From: CAYNWT01 sp964450955
Lineage (GTDB): Bacteria; Planctomycetota; Planctomycetia; Planctomycetales; Planctomycetaceae
DNA length: 64,000 nt
Assembly: GCA_964450955.1 (NCBI GenBank)
Contig: CAYVFI010000007.1
Span: 1 to 64,000, forward strand
Direction of reading: 5' to 3'
Part shown: in pieces, positions 8,269-16,920 of the stretch
Position numbering within the stretch: position 1 is the stretch's first letter
Layout: every line of letters starts with the position of its first letter
Made by a program: the position numbers and the translations under genes
Notes under the pieces: generated by a model
What the model was told of the DNA's origin: nothing
Databases searched by the model: none
The model's input: only the letters and a program-made list of their open reading frames with translations

Positions 8269-10537
8269 TGCCCTTGATAGTTGCTGGCGCGGACGGGCCT
8301 GTGGAACCGGATCGCAAACGCTCTATTCGCTTTATGGAATCTACTTTGTAAAGCGGCTTTCCAAGTGGGCTGACTGCCTCGGTCGTGATTCTGCCCCGGA
8401 CTTCGATAATTTCACCCGGACGGTAGCCTTCCGGTTTCCTGGTAAGTCCAAGGTTACCTGAGTATTTGTCATTACCTTTCAGGTCGTATGTGATCAACCA
8501 CAGACGACCATCTGAATCCGGTGATAGGATTCCCCGAAGCCACGAATAGTCTCTGGCATGTCCGTAGTTGTTCTTCGACTGCGTAGTCTTTGGTTCAGTC
8601 GTGACCCGGGATAGCTCTTGTGTGACCGGCGTAGACCCGATGATCACGAACTTCAATCCGCTCGCGTCCCGTTCTCTGAAGTGCCGCAGATTCATGGACT
8701 CTAGAACCATGTTCAGGGCCACTGGGTAGGCCGTCTCCTGGATTTCGAAGCTTACGGGGCCCGTTGGCAGTGGGGTCCTTGAGTCAAACTTCACTTTGCC
8801 TTCTGCTTCGAACCACGCGATGACGTCTTTGGCTGTCTCGTCTTTGAAGGTGACTGAGATCTTCTTGTTGCAAATTACGTCGCCGGTTGAGATCAGTTCG
8901 TATCGTGCCAAAAGTTTAAGCTGTTGTTTCAGCTCCTGTTGATAATTTCCTACTGTCAAGATCATGTTGGCAACGGGTGTGGTGTTGACAGGAAGGCCGG
9001 ACTGCTGAAGTTGTTCCAATGCCTTGTTGAGACTGTCTTGTTGCTTTTGGTTTTGCTTGACCTGCTGCTCGAGAATCGCATGTTGGGATAAGAGTTGGTC
9101 GCCCACCAGAAGTAGTTCCTGCCGCAAGCCATCCAGCATCGGTAGCTGCGCAGCCGTGAGATTGGGCTGTGAAGATAGCTTGGCAATTCGGTCGCGGAGC
9201 AGGTCGAAACGCGATGTCAGGACGTCGGTCATCGGTGCCGATGTCCTGAAGCCTGGTTGGTCCCAGTTTTCGGGACTGGGAGTTGGATTGGTGAATTCGC
9301 CAAAAGCATCATTGAGGAGTTGATCTTGGAACGGGTTCACGGGATCCTGGGATTTCGGTTCTGGTTCGAAAGGGGAGCGGAGTTCGTCCGGAGCAGGTGG
9401 CCTCGGACGAGTAGGCTCGCTGGCTCTTGGAGCTGAAATCTCTGCCGGGGGCTTCTCGTTTGTCTGGCTGTTCCGTCGTCGCGAGCGGTCGAACTCGATC
9501 GACCTTGGCGGCTCATTTCTATGGTCGTGGTCGACCTCAATGTCTTCCAATTCGCCGGGAGAGGATTCTCGGCCAACTGGCTGGGATGCCGCGGGGCTGG
9601 GTTTATCCCTTGGTTCACTGGAGATTGGCTCTTCCCTAGGGGTATTTGGTCCCAACAGCTGTTGGTTTGGTGGTTCTACTCGGGCGTTCCTCAGACTTCC
9701 AAGGTCTGGCTGGCGTGGAGGTTGGGACCGAGAGACGTCTGCGGGTTGGAAGCCGGGCTGAGGCGTCTTTGTCGCCGCGTTCTGTCGTCGTTTCTGCTGG
9801 ATGATTTGATCGCGACGGGTGGCTCGTTGCTTGAGCCGATTTTCCAGCTGCAAGATTCGCTGTTTTAAGGATTGAATCTGAGTTTGGAACCGAAGCTGTT
9901 CGCTTTCGAACTCGGCCGTTGCTGTATCCGTTGGCGGGGCAGTTGCATTGAGCCCCGTCATGTCCATCAAACGGTTGCCGAAGCTTCGCGGTTTTGGCCT
10001 GCGGTATGGTTTGTCTTCGATGGCGTCCATCTTATCACGGGTCTGCGATGACAAGAATTGCCCAGCGGGTTCTTTCATTGGCTCGGCAGCGATCGGTGAC
10101 TGCGTGGTTCCAGCAGGTTCTAGCATTCCTTCCTGGGCAGAGTCCGTATAGAACTGACCGTCTTGTGTGATGGTAGTCCCATCAGGCGAAACCACGACGG
10201 GCTCGCTGAGGGAAGTCGCAGGTACGTCCGTTAGTTGTTGCTCGGTAGCGGGTATCTCGACCCCGAATGGCTCGTCACTAAACGCGGGTGTCGTCGCGAA
10301 CGCAGAAGGTGGTTCTTCCCCACTGGCAACGGCCTCGGCGAGCTTGTCTTCGAGGCCTGCTACTGTCTTAGTTCTTTGCTTCCATGGAGCACTCATACCC
10401 AACGCCCACAGTCGTTCGCCGGCAAACACAATGCCCAGCAGTGCCAGGATTCGAATAAAGACGCTCCACACTCGCGAACGTTTGGCCGGAGCTTTCGGTT
10501 CAGCGGGCTCAGGCGTTTTGATTTTGTTATCGCTCAT
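8180..10537 (-). CDS. Membrane-anchored protein with coiled coil and secretin-N/STN-like domain
   Basis: A 785-aa protein. One membrane helix (VFIRILALLGIVFAGERLWAL, ~25-46) is followed by a long proline- and glutamine-rich linker. A short coiled coil around 195-225 has FQTQIQSLKQRILQLENRL. A second coiled coil spans ~440-520. Near 550-640, ISVTFKDETAKDVIAWFEAEG and VSFEIQETAYPVALNMVLESMNL resemble the short secretin/TonB (STN) fold. Function unknown; the anchor and STN-like fold suggest an envelope role. The ATG at 10537 lies inside the end of the kinase gene (overlap 10527-10537), so translation is likely coupled. A TTG six bases further up is in frame. Confidence 0.7.
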   Translation of the reverse strand: MSDNKIKTPEPAEPKAPAKRSRVWSVFIRILALLGIVFAGERLWALGMSAPWKQRTKTVAGLEDKLAEAVASGEEPPSAFATTPAFSDEPFGVEIPATEQQLTDVPATSLSEPVVVSPDGTTITQDGQFYTDSAQEGMLEPAGTTQSPIAAEPMKEPAGQFLSSQTRDKMDAIEDKPYRRPKPRSFGNRLMDMTGLNATAPPTDTATAEFESEQLRFQTQIQSLKQRILQLENRLKQRATRRDQIIQQKRRQNAATKTPQPGFQPADVSRSQPPRQPDLGSLRNARVEPPNQQLLGPNTPREEPISSEPRDKPSPAASQPVGRESSPGELEDIEVDHDHRNEPPRSIEFDRSRRRNSQTNEKPPAEISAPRASEPTRPRPPAPDELRSPFEPEPKSQDPVNPFQDQLLNDAFGEFTNPTPSPENWDQPGFRTSAPMTDVLTSRFDLLRDRIAKLSSQPNLTAAQLPMLDGLRQELLLVGDQLLSQHAILEQQVKQNQKQQDSLNKALEQLQQSGLPVNTTPVANMILTVGNYQQELKQQLKLLARYELISTGDVICNKKISVTFKDETAKDVIAWFEAEGKVKFDSRTPLPTGPVSFEIQETAYPVALNMVLESMNLRHFRERDASGLKFVIIGSTPVTQELSRVTTEPKTTQSKNNYGHARDYSWLRGILSPDSDGRLWLITYDLKGNDKYSGNLGLTRKPEGYRPGEIIEVRGRITTEAVSPLGKPLYKVDSIKRIERLRSGSTGPSAPATIKGNGDWEEFGAKSDNAPVSLSSEHEGRTEDD

Positions 10538-12206
10538 TGTCAAAGGCTCCTGATTCGAAGTCCGTTTCGAGTGGTTCCGCGTTGGAAGGGCTGAGGCTTA
10601 GTTCAAGCAGACCGAGTTCCATTTCAATGTCGGTGAACTCGGCGGTCAGAGATTCTGCTGTGAGGTGGCTGGTATCCGGATTTGCTACGAACCTGTCTGG
10701 TTCGAATGCCGCACTTGAGTCCACAAGCTCGCTTGCGTCCTGTGTGAAGTCCGATGGTGCAAACGCCAATGGCGCGAAGGCATCTTCATGCGTTGGTTCG
10801 TAGTAGTCGACACCGTCCGCGGTTTCGTCTGCGGTGACGGCTGCCAGGCTGTCCCTTCCTGGTGCAGCAGTGGCGACACCAGTGTTCGAGTTCGAAGTCA
10901 TCTGCCAGCCGGCAACACCGATAGCCGCCGCTGCCAGAACCGACGCAGTCATCACGCCCCATCGCGAAGAGCCAGATTTGTTGGCGGCCAGATGCTTGAT
11001 CTCTCGCGGCAAGGGAACCCGTGTCGGTTGCTGCACATGAGCCAGGCAATCGGACAACAGTCGTTCGACTTCTGTGGCGGTTCGGAACCGACTATCCGGC
11101 TGCCGGGCGTGTAAGTTGGTGATGATTTTCGCCAGCCAGACCGGGACCTTTGGGTTCACTTCCTGAATCGGTCGAGCGTTCTCTTCGGCGATACGTTTTA
11201 AAACTCCGTAAGCGTTCTCTGATCGAAACGGAGGCCGACCGGCGCACATCGCGTACATCACGCTGCCCAGACTGTACAAGTCGCTGCGGTGGTCAACGTT
11301 TTTACCGCTGGCTTGTTCGGGCGACATGTATTGCGGCGTTCCCGCGATTAAACCCGAATGCGTCAGGCTGGCGTCATCGGCCGCTCGAGCCAGTCCGAAG
11401 TCGGTGATGGTGACGCGGGAGACTCCATCGTTAAGCAAAATGTTGGCCGGCTTGATGTCGCGATGAACCAGTCCCTGAGCATGCGCGGCGGCCAGACCGG
11501 ATGCAGTTTGCATTCCGATGCGCAGGATCTCTTCGAGTTCCATCTGGCCTTCAACATCGATCCGCTTCTGCAGCGACATGCCGCGGACGTATGGCATAAC
11601 CAGATACGGCAAATCGTTGAACTCGCTCACACTGTGAATGGCGATGACGTTTTCATGAACCACCGCGGCTGCTGCCTGAGCCTCCCTGGCGAACCGTTGC
11701 CGGGACGCTCCGTTACCCGCCAGGTGAGGAGCCAATAGCTTGATCGCGACGAACCGGTTCAGCGACGCATCGAACCCTTTCAGAACCACACCCATGCCGC
11801 CGGAACCAATCACACCGGCGATCTCATATCCACCAAGTCGCCCCAGCATGCGCGGATCGTCTGTTGGGTCCAGCCAGCCGATAATCTGCCGAATCACGAC
11901 AGCGGTTGCGGAGTCTGTCGATCGGATTTCAACAGCGTGTTCGATGTCGGCCTGCGAAGGTTGGTTGTGGTTCGGTCTGTAAGCCGGGATAAGCACAGAG
12001 GCTTTGCCATCGTGCTCATCATCCAGCAAGTGCCGAGCCGCCGCAGTCCAGTCGCCAACGTCAGACGCCGAAGCGGTGAGCGTGTTTTGGCAGACATCGC
12101 ACGTTTCGATATGCGCTTCGAGTTGCGTTTGTTCGGCAGCGTTCATTTCACCGGACAACAGCGCCGCGATGCGCCTCGGGTCGCATGTTAAGTTTGGTTC
12201 CATCAT
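10527..12206 (-). CDS. Transmembrane Ser/Thr protein kinase with N-terminal anti-sigma-type zinc finger
   Basis: A 559-aa Hanks-type kinase. Residues ~28-40 hold HIETCDVC, the H-x3-C-x2-C zinc finger found in anti-sigma factors. The kinase domain (~125-385) has the P-loop GSGGMG, the lysine in AIKLL, the catalytic HRDIKPAN, DFGLA and GTPQYMSPEQ, all intact. A membrane helix (GVMTASVLAAAAIGVAGW) near 420 leads to an acidic outer tail. Planctomycete ECF sigma factors are often encoded just upstream of such kinases, and this gene follows the sigma gene at 13356-13940 with only the repeat array between them. The repeat end at 12212 lies five bases before the start codon and supplies the only Shine-Dalgarno-like bases (GAGAGGTGACAGGA). 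The second ATG (12203) is an alternative start. Confidence 0.88.
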   Translation of the reverse strand: MMEPNLTCDPRRIAALLSGEMNAAEQTQLEAHIETCDVCQNTLTASASDVGDWTAAARHLLDDEHDGKASVLIPAYRPNHNQPSQADIEHAVEIRSTDSATAVVIRQIIGWLDPTDDPRMLGRLGGYEIAGVIGSGGMGVVLKGFDASLNRFVAIKLLAPHLAGNGASRQRFAREAQAAAAVVHENVIAIHSVSEFNDLPYLVMPYVRGMSLQKRIDVEGQMELEEILRIGMQTASGLAAAHAQGLVHRDIKPANILLNDGVSRVTITDFGLARAADDASLTHSGLIAGTPQYMSPEQASGKNVDHRSDLYSLGSVMYAMCAGRPPFRSENAYGVLKRIAEENARPIQEVNPKVPVWLAKIITNLHARQPDSRFRTATEVERLLSDCLAHVQQPTRVPLPREIKHLAANKSGSSRWGVMTASVLAAAAIGVAGWQMTSNSNTGVATAAPGRDSLAAVTADETADGVDYYEPTHEDAFAPLAFAPSDFTQDASELVDSSAAFEPDRFVANPDTSHLTAESLTAEFTDIEMELGLLELSLSPSNAEPLETDFESGAFDNER

Positions 12207-12211
12207 TGATT

Positions 12212-12404
12212 CCTGTCACCTCTCCCGCTTGCGGGAGAGGTCGGGCCCTAAGCCCGGGAGAGGGCTTTGGATGCGTGCTGGATGATTGTGTTTTAGTTTC
12301 GATGTTGGTTGTTGTGGCGTGTGTTTGGTTGCGCGGACGGATGCGCTGTCCCCTCTCCCGCGGCTGAGACCGCGACCTCTCCCGCAAGCGGGCGAGGTGG
12401 CAGG
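12212..12404. mobile_element. Palindromic repeat element, copy 1 (193 bp)
   Basis: It begins CCTGTCACCTCTCCCGC and ends GCGGGCGAGGTGGCAGG, which are near-perfect inverted ends. Each end contains a REP-like hairpin (CTCTCCCGC facing GCGGGAGAG). The centre, with the run TGTGTTTTAGTTTCGATG, is almost identical in copies 2 and 3. The copy lies between the kinase start (12206) and the DUF559 stop (12406). I see no clear target-site duplication. Confidence 0.85.
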
Positions 12405-12405
12405 A

Positions 12406-12819
12406 TTAGGGTTTGTTTGGTGGTGATGAGGGTTTGGGGGCGAACATTCCGGTTCGAGCGCCGGTGCGGGTTTGGTATTCGGGCGCTCTGCCAAGGATCT
12501 GCGCGATGGAGATGGTCACTGCGTTTACGTCTTCCAATACATCTTCATTTGAGAACCGAACTACGGTCCAACCTTCTGATTCCAGGTATTGCTGTCGTGC
12601 CTTGTCTTTTTCAAATTGCACGTCGTGATACTGGCCGTCCAATTCGACGATCAGTTTTTCACTTGCACATGCGAAGTCAGCGAAGAAGGGGCCCACGGGA
12701 TGCTGTCGGCGAAACTTCAGGTTGCACAGTTGATTCGCACGGAGCGCAGCCCAGAGAAGGGATTCTGCTTCAGTCTGTCGTTCTCGGAGCCGGCGGGCTC
12801 GTGCTGCTTTCTTTCGCAT
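12406..12819 (-). CDS. DUF559 (Vsr-like endonuclease fold) protein, bracketed by palindromic repeats
   Basis: A 137-aa protein of the DUF559 family. The N-terminus RRLRERQTEAESLLWAALR and the core FRRQHPVGPFFADFACASEK and KLIVELDGQYHD are typical. The D...E-x-D residues of that core match the metal site of the Vsr/PD-(D/E)XK nuclease fold, and VVRFSNEDVLEDV near residue 90 completes it. Family members are predicted nucleases; I know of no defined function. Its start lies 11 bp from repeat copy 2 and its stop one base from copy 1, so gene and repeats form a unit (positions 12212-13024) that looks inserted between a sigma gene and its kinase gene. A 38-codon internal-deletion copy follows at 13025-13141. 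Confidence 0.85.
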   Translation of the reverse strand: MRKKAARARRLRERQTEAESLLWAALRANQLCNLKFRRQHPVGPFFADFACASEKLIVELDGQYHDVQFEKDKARQQYLESEGWTVVRFSNEDVLEDVNAVTISIAQILGRAPEYQTRTGARTGMFAPKPSSPPNKP

Positions 12820-12830
12820 AATGACTCGAT

Positions 12831-13024
12831 CCTGTCACCTCTCCCGCCTGCGGGAGAGGTCGGGCTCTAAGCCCGGGAGAGGGCTTTTGGATGCGTGCTG
12901 GATGATTGTGTTTTGGTTTCGATGTTGGTTGTTGTGGCGTGTGTTTGGTTGCGCGGACGGATGCGCTGTCCCCTCTCCCGCGGCTGAGACCGCGACCTCT
13001 CCCGCGAGCGGGAGAGGTGGCAGG
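12831..13024. mobile_element. Palindromic repeat element, copy 2 (194 bp)
   Basis: Nearly identical to copies 1 and 3 over its full length, with the same inverted ends. On the minus strand its end supplies GAGAGGTGACAGGA just before the DUF559 start codon, a plausible ribosome binding site. Confidence 0.88.
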
Positions 13025-13141
13025 TTAGGTTTTTGTGATAGGTGGTGAGGTGTTGGGCGCCAACATTCTGGTGCGGGTTTGGTATTCGGGCGATCTGCCC
13101 AGGGCTTCAGTCTGTCGTTCTCGTGATGCTTTCTTTTGCAT
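13025..13141 (-). pseudogene. Internally deleted in-frame DUF559 derivative (38 codons)
   Basis: The frame has its own ATG and TAA. It reads MQKKASRERQTEA, matching the DUF559 N-terminus, then continues directly with LGRSPEYQTRT, matching the C-terminus of the full gene at 12406-12819. The whole nuclease core (about 90 codons) is gone, yet the frame is kept. It lies between repeat copies 2 and 3. Its product would lack every metal-binding residue, so it is a remnant or a non-autonomous derivative. Confidence 0.75.
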
Positions 13142-13153
13142 ATTGAATCCAAT

Positions 13154-13347
13154 CCTGTCACCTCTCCCGCCTGCGGGAGAGGTCGGGCTCTAAGCCCGGG
13201 AGAGGGCTTTTGGATGCGTGCTGGATGATTGTGTTTTGGTTTCGATGTTGGTTGTTGTGGCGTGTGTTTGGTTGCGCGGACGGATGCGCTGTCCCCTCTC
13301 CCGCGGCTGAGACCGCGACCTCTCCCGCAAGCGGGAGAGGTGGCAGG
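13154..13347. mobile_element. Palindromic repeat element, copy 3 (194 bp)
   Basis: Third near-identical copy. Its right end lies eight bases from the stop codon of the sigma-factor gene (13356), so the array fills the whole gap between sigma gene and kinase gene. Confidence 0.88.
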
Positions 13348-13355
13348 GGGGCTTG

Positions 13356-13940
13356 TTATTTGCGGAGGGTTTCGACTGTTTCCTTGAGGCGTTTCATGAC
13401 TCGGCTTCGGGAGGTGTAGATGGCTCCGGGCGATTGGTTTAGTTCGTTGGCGACGCTGGCGATGGTTCGGCCTTCGACTGTCGTTTGCCAGAATGCGGTC
13501 CACGTGGCCGGTTTGAATTCTCGCTGGACCAACTCCGCGGCGCGGCGGAACATGGCTCGTTCGTACTCGTATTCGATTTCTGTTTCGTGGGCGGCGGGTG
13601 ATTGGTTCAGAATTTTTTCGATGCCGGAACCACCAATGGCTGCGTCCGGCTTAATTTGTCTGAACGCGTCAATGATCGCGTTCCGAGTCACTCGTGAGAG
13701 CCAGTTTCTAAATCGGCCGCGTTGGTTGTTCTCTTCCCAGTCACTAATCGCTCGAGCTACGGATACCAGAACCTTCTGTGCCAGGTCCTGAGCGTCCGCG
13801 TCCTGCAGCCCACGTCGCCTGGCCATACGGTATACGACCGGGCGATAAAGTTCTGTGAATACGGACCATGCCCGTTCATTCGCGGGGTCGCGAATGTCGA
13901 CCAGCAAACTGGCACGTGTCTCCGGAAAGTCCTGCGGCAA
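13356..13940 (-). CDS. ECF-type RNA polymerase sigma factor
   Basis: A 194-aa protein with the two ECF regions. Region 2 (~25-95) has YRPVVYRMARRRGLQDADAQDL followed by NWLSRVTRNAIID. Region 4 (~125-185) has WTAFWQTTVEGRTIASVANE and SPGAIYTSRSRVMKRLKE, a helix-turn-helix. Such sigma factors direct RNA polymerase to alternative promoters. The Ser/Thr kinase gene next downstream on the same strand (12206-10527) is the usual partner of this class, where phosphorylation or the kinase's zinc finger is thought to control sigma activity. Here the pair is split by 1.1 kb of repeat array, which may have uncoupled their expression. Confidence 0.9.
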   Translation of the reverse strand: MPQDFPETRASLLVDIRDPANERAWSVFTELYRPVVYRMARRRGLQDADAQDLAQKVLVSVARAISDWEENNQRGRFRNWLSRVTRNAIIDAFRQIKPDAAIGGSGIEKILNQSPAAHETEIEYEYERAMFRRAAELVQREFKPATWTAFWQTTVEGRTIASVANELNQSPGAIYTSRSRVMKRLKETVETLRK

Positions 13941-14172
13941 AACTGTCTCCTACCTGAATACACGCGGCGGCGAACCGAGATCTGTCAGCATTCCCGGAAT
14001 ATCTGGTTTTATGTCGGGCCAATGGATTTCGGAGATGTCGGTAATTTCAACGCGATTTGCCTCTTAGGCATCCGATCGTTGCGTTTCTAAAGGAACCAAA
14101 ATTAAAAAACGCCACAGCGCGAGTTGCGTGTGGCGTTAGTTTCACTTGTCGATGCGTTGGTGTGTCTGCGTT

Positions 14173-14514
14173 CTACTTGTACACAGATTCTTTTTTCAGT
14201 TTCTTCACGATGAGGTAATAGAACACGACGCGTTTCTTGGAACGGTTTGATGGTCCGATTTTTTCAATGGCGTACTCGATAGCCGCGGCTGCTTTGGCTT
14301 CGTCTTTGACGCCCAGTTTCTTGCCAATGAAGCTACTGGCGATGGTGGCCAATTCAGACTTTTGACTGGCTGCAACTGTCGATGCGTCGCGGTTGTAAAT
14401 TGACGGGCCAAGTGACTTGGCAATCTTCTCCAACAGGTCAGCATTGCATGGAATTCCCTGAGCCTTCATCTGAGCCTTACACGACTCAATCACACCTTCA
14501 AACTTTGACGCCAT
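14173..14514 (-). CDS. DUF2853 family protein
   Basis: A 113-aa soluble protein. The family signature is clear: LLEKIAKSLGPSIYNRDAST near residue 30 and SNRSKKRVVFYYLIVKKL with KESVYK at the end. DUF2853 proteins are small helical proteins of unknown role found mainly in marine bacteria. It stands alone. Confidence 0.8.
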   Translation of the reverse strand: MASKFEGVIESCKAQMKAQGIPCNADLLEKIAKSLGPSIYNRDASTVAASQKSELATIASSFIGKKLGVKDEAKAAAAIEYAIEKIGPSNRSKKRVVFYYLIVKKLKKESVYK

Positions 14515-14931
14515 TTCATAGTTCCTTCGAAAGGCCCGTCAAGAAAATCGGTAATGCTATCGGTGGCAGAAATCGGACACAGTTCCGCTCTCTCGCCTAC
14601 GGTTGCTGGCCGTAAGTATGGGCATTGGTACCGGCGTTGCAACCTGAAACAGCTTGTCAGACGAAGCAACAGGCTATAGGCGGCTCTACAATTCTTTTGC
14701 CTTCCCCCAACCCCGGCGATCGAATCCTTTCAGTCCGAACCGCATATTCACGTTGCGTGTCGTTGTTCTGAAATCTTTACTGCAGTCGCCCGACGACAAA
14801 GACACAGGTACAAGGTGCAGGTACGATGCCCGTGCCATGCTGGTTGCCCAATACCCAACAGTCCGGGCCAGCACTCCGCCACCAGGAATTTCAACCTTCA
14901 ACCTTCAACCTTCAACCTTCATCCTTCAAAC
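14515..14931. other. Intergenic region upstream of mnmG
   Basis: No gene is supported; a longer in-frame extension of mnmG from 14815 reads through the heptamer repeat and is not family-like. The stretch holds the divergent start regions of the DUF2853 gene and mnmG plus the heptamer array. Confidence 0.6.
14890..14931. repeat. TTCAACC heptamer tandem repeat directly before mnmG
   Basis: Four TTCAACC units (14890-14917) are followed by TTCATCC and TTCAAAC. The array ends on the base before the mnmG ATG, so it forms the whole ribosome-binding region of that mRNA. The same heptamer, inverted, occurs at 7503-7530. Confidence 0.9.
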
Positions 14932-16770
14932 ATGTCATCCACTTACAACTACGACGTCATCGTTGTTGGAGCCGGCCATGCCGGAACCGAAGCTGCATTG
15001 GCTGCCGCGAGGCTTGGAGCCAAAACGGCTCTACTGACAATGAACTGCGACACCGTCGGTCAGATGTCCTGCAACCCCGCGATTGGTGGAGTCGCCAAGG
15101 GGCAGATCGTTCGCGAAATCGATGCACTCGGCGGCATCATGGGTCAGGTTATCGACAAGACCGCCATCCAGTTCCGCATGCTTAACATGGGCAAAGGCCC
15201 GGCCATGCACAGCCCGCGGGCTCAGGCGGATAAGAAGGCGTATCAGTTCGAAGTCAAACGGATTGTTGAGGAACAGGAAAACCTCACGCTGCGACAGGAA
15301 ATCGTCGCCGCGCTGCGCGTGAAGGAGGAAGGGGGAACGCGGAAGGTGGAAGGCGTGGATGTTGTTGGCCCGGCGACGTACTTGGCTCCGACTGTGATTT
15401 TGACGACCGGGACTTTTCTGCAGGCCATCATGCACACCGGCGAAAGTAAAACGTCGGGCGGTCGAGCGGGCGAGGGAACCGTTAAGAACCTCTCGCACAG
15501 TCTGAACGAACTTGGGTTCGAACTAGAACGGTTTAAGACCGGGACACCTGCAAGAGTCAACGGCCGCACCATCGACTTCAGCAAGTGCGAAGAACAACCG
15601 GGCGACGACAACCCACAGCCGTTCAGTTACATGACGGACAAAATCGATCAGCCGCAAATGCTGTGTCACCTCACGGCCACCAACGCCCAGGTCCACGACA
15701 TCATCCGCGAGAATCTGCACCGAGCCCCCATGTACTCAGGCCAGATCGAAACCACCGGCCCGCGTTACTGCCCATCCATCGAAGACAAGATCGTGCGGTT
15801 CGAAGGCCGCGACTCGCACCAGATTTTCTTAGAACCCGAAGGCCGCAACACGCTTGAGTACTATCTCAACGGCGTCAGCACCAGCCTGCCGCGAGACGTG
15901 CAGGAACGCATGCTGCGTCTGGTTCCCGGTTTGGAAAACGCGGACATCATGCGGTTCGGCTACGCCGTCGAATACGACTTCGCACCACCCACGCAGCTTA
16001 AAGTCACGCTGGAAACGAAAAAGGTCGCCGGTCTGTACTTCGCCGGACAGATTAACGGCACGACCGGTTACGAAGAAGCCGGAGGCCAGGGCCTGATCGC
16101 CGGGCTCAACGCCGCTCTGGCCGTCGCCGGGAAAGAACCGCTGATCCTGGACCGCAGTCAGGCGTACCTCGGTGTTCTCATTGACGACCTTGTCACCAAA
16201 GGCGTCGACGAACCCTACCGCATGTTTACAAGCCGAGCCGAATACCGCCTGTTGCTCCGTCAGGATAATGCCGATCGCCGCCTCACCCCGATCGGCCACA
16301 AAATCGGCAGCGTCACCGCCGACCGTTGGTCCGCTCATCAGCAGCACGAACAACACATCGCCGCCGCCCAGGCCATCATGATGTCCACCCGCCACGAAGG
16401 CACACTTCTGGACGATTGCATGCGTCGCCCACATGTCACCTGGCAAACCCTCACCGAAATTTGCCCCGAACTCGCCGCCCTCAACCTTCCACCCCGAGCC
16501 TCACAACAAGTCGAGATCAGCGCCAAATACGCCGGTTACATCCAGCGTCAGGAACAGGAAGTCGCGAAGCTATCCAAAGTCAGCACTGTCCGCATTCCCG
16601 ACACCTTCGACTACGCCGCGTGTCCCCAACTTCGTCGCGAAGCCCAGGACAAACTAGGCCGCATCAAACCGCATGACCTTGGACAGGCGGGTCGGGTCAG
16701 CGGAATTACGCCAAGCGACCTGGCGGTATTAATGTTGTACTTGAAGGAACCTGAAAGACTCGCGACATGA
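14932..16770 (+). CDS. mnmG: tRNA uridine-5-carboxymethylaminomethyl(34) synthesis enzyme MnmG (GidA)
   Basis: A 612-aa FAD protein of normal family length. With MnmE it modifies U34 of tRNAs reading NNA/NNG codons. Visible marks are the dinucleotide site VVGAGHAGTEAALAAARLGA at the start, CNPAIGGVAKGQIVREIDALGG, GTFL near 160, RYCPSIEDK near 275, GQINGTTGYEEAGGQGL near 370 and the C-terminal GRVSGITPSDLAVL. A start further upstream at 14815 would only add heptamer-encoded residues. A possible extra loop near 130-140 (VKEEGGTRKVEGVD) is encoded by purine-rich GGAAGG-type sequence like the heptamer array. The gene is monocistronic as far as can be seen. Confidence 0.95.
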   Translation: MSSTYNYDVIVVGAGHAGTEAALAAARLGAKTALLTMNCDTVGQMSCNPAIGGVAKGQIVREIDALGGIMGQVIDKTAIQFRMLNMGKGPAMHSPRAQADKKAYQFEVKRIVEEQENLTLRQEIVAALRVKEEGGTRKVEGVDVVGPATYLAPTVILTTGTFLQAIMHTGESKTSGGRAGEGTVKNLSHSLNELGFELERFKTGTPARVNGRTIDFSKCEEQPGDDNPQPFSYMTDKIDQPQMLCHLTATNAQVHDIIRENLHRAPMYSGQIETTGPRYCPSIEDKIVRFEGRDSHQIFLEPEGRNTLEYYLNGVSTSLPRDVQERMLRLVPGLENADIMRFGYAVEYDFAPPTQLKVTLETKKVAGLYFAGQINGTTGYEEAGGQGLIAGLNAALAVAGKEPLILDRSQAYLGVLIDDLVTKGVDEPYRMFTSRAEYRLLLRQDNADRRLTPIGHKIGSVTADRWSAHQQHEQHIAAAQAIMMSTRHEGTLLDDCMRRPHVTWQTLTEICPELAALNLPPRASQQVEISAKYAGYIQRQEQEVAKLSKVSTVRIPDTFDYAACPQLRREAQDKLGRIKPHDLGQAGRVSGITPSDLAVLMLYLKEPERLAT

Positions 16771-16808
16771 CGCGACCGACAAACTTGTATTGAACCGAAG
16801 CCGGATAT

Positions 16809-16835
16809 CCGCGAATCGCCGCTTTGGATTCGCGG
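16809..16835. terminator. Hairpin between mnmG and the dioxygenase gene
   Basis: CCGCGAATC and GATTCGCGG form a perfect 9-bp stem with a 9-base loop between the convergent stop codons at 16770 and 16921. There is no clear T-run, so it may be a Rho-assisted terminator or a stray repeat. Confidence 0.4.
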
Positions 16836-16920
16836 GTCGACTTCAACGCTTCCGGGGTGCGAACCCAGCCAATGCAGTAAGTTGTTCAAGATCAGGAATG
16901 TCATTCGCTCCCGATTCGCC

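Noticed and set aside
12835..13503. 222-aa minus-strand frame across the repeat array
   Set aside because: It merely translates the repeats (the same SPACGRG-type strings appear in each copy) and overlaps the sigma factor in another frame.
14815..14931. Longer N-terminus of MnmG
   Set aside because: The extra residues are encoded by the heptamer array and are not found in the family; the ATG at 14932 gives the normal start.
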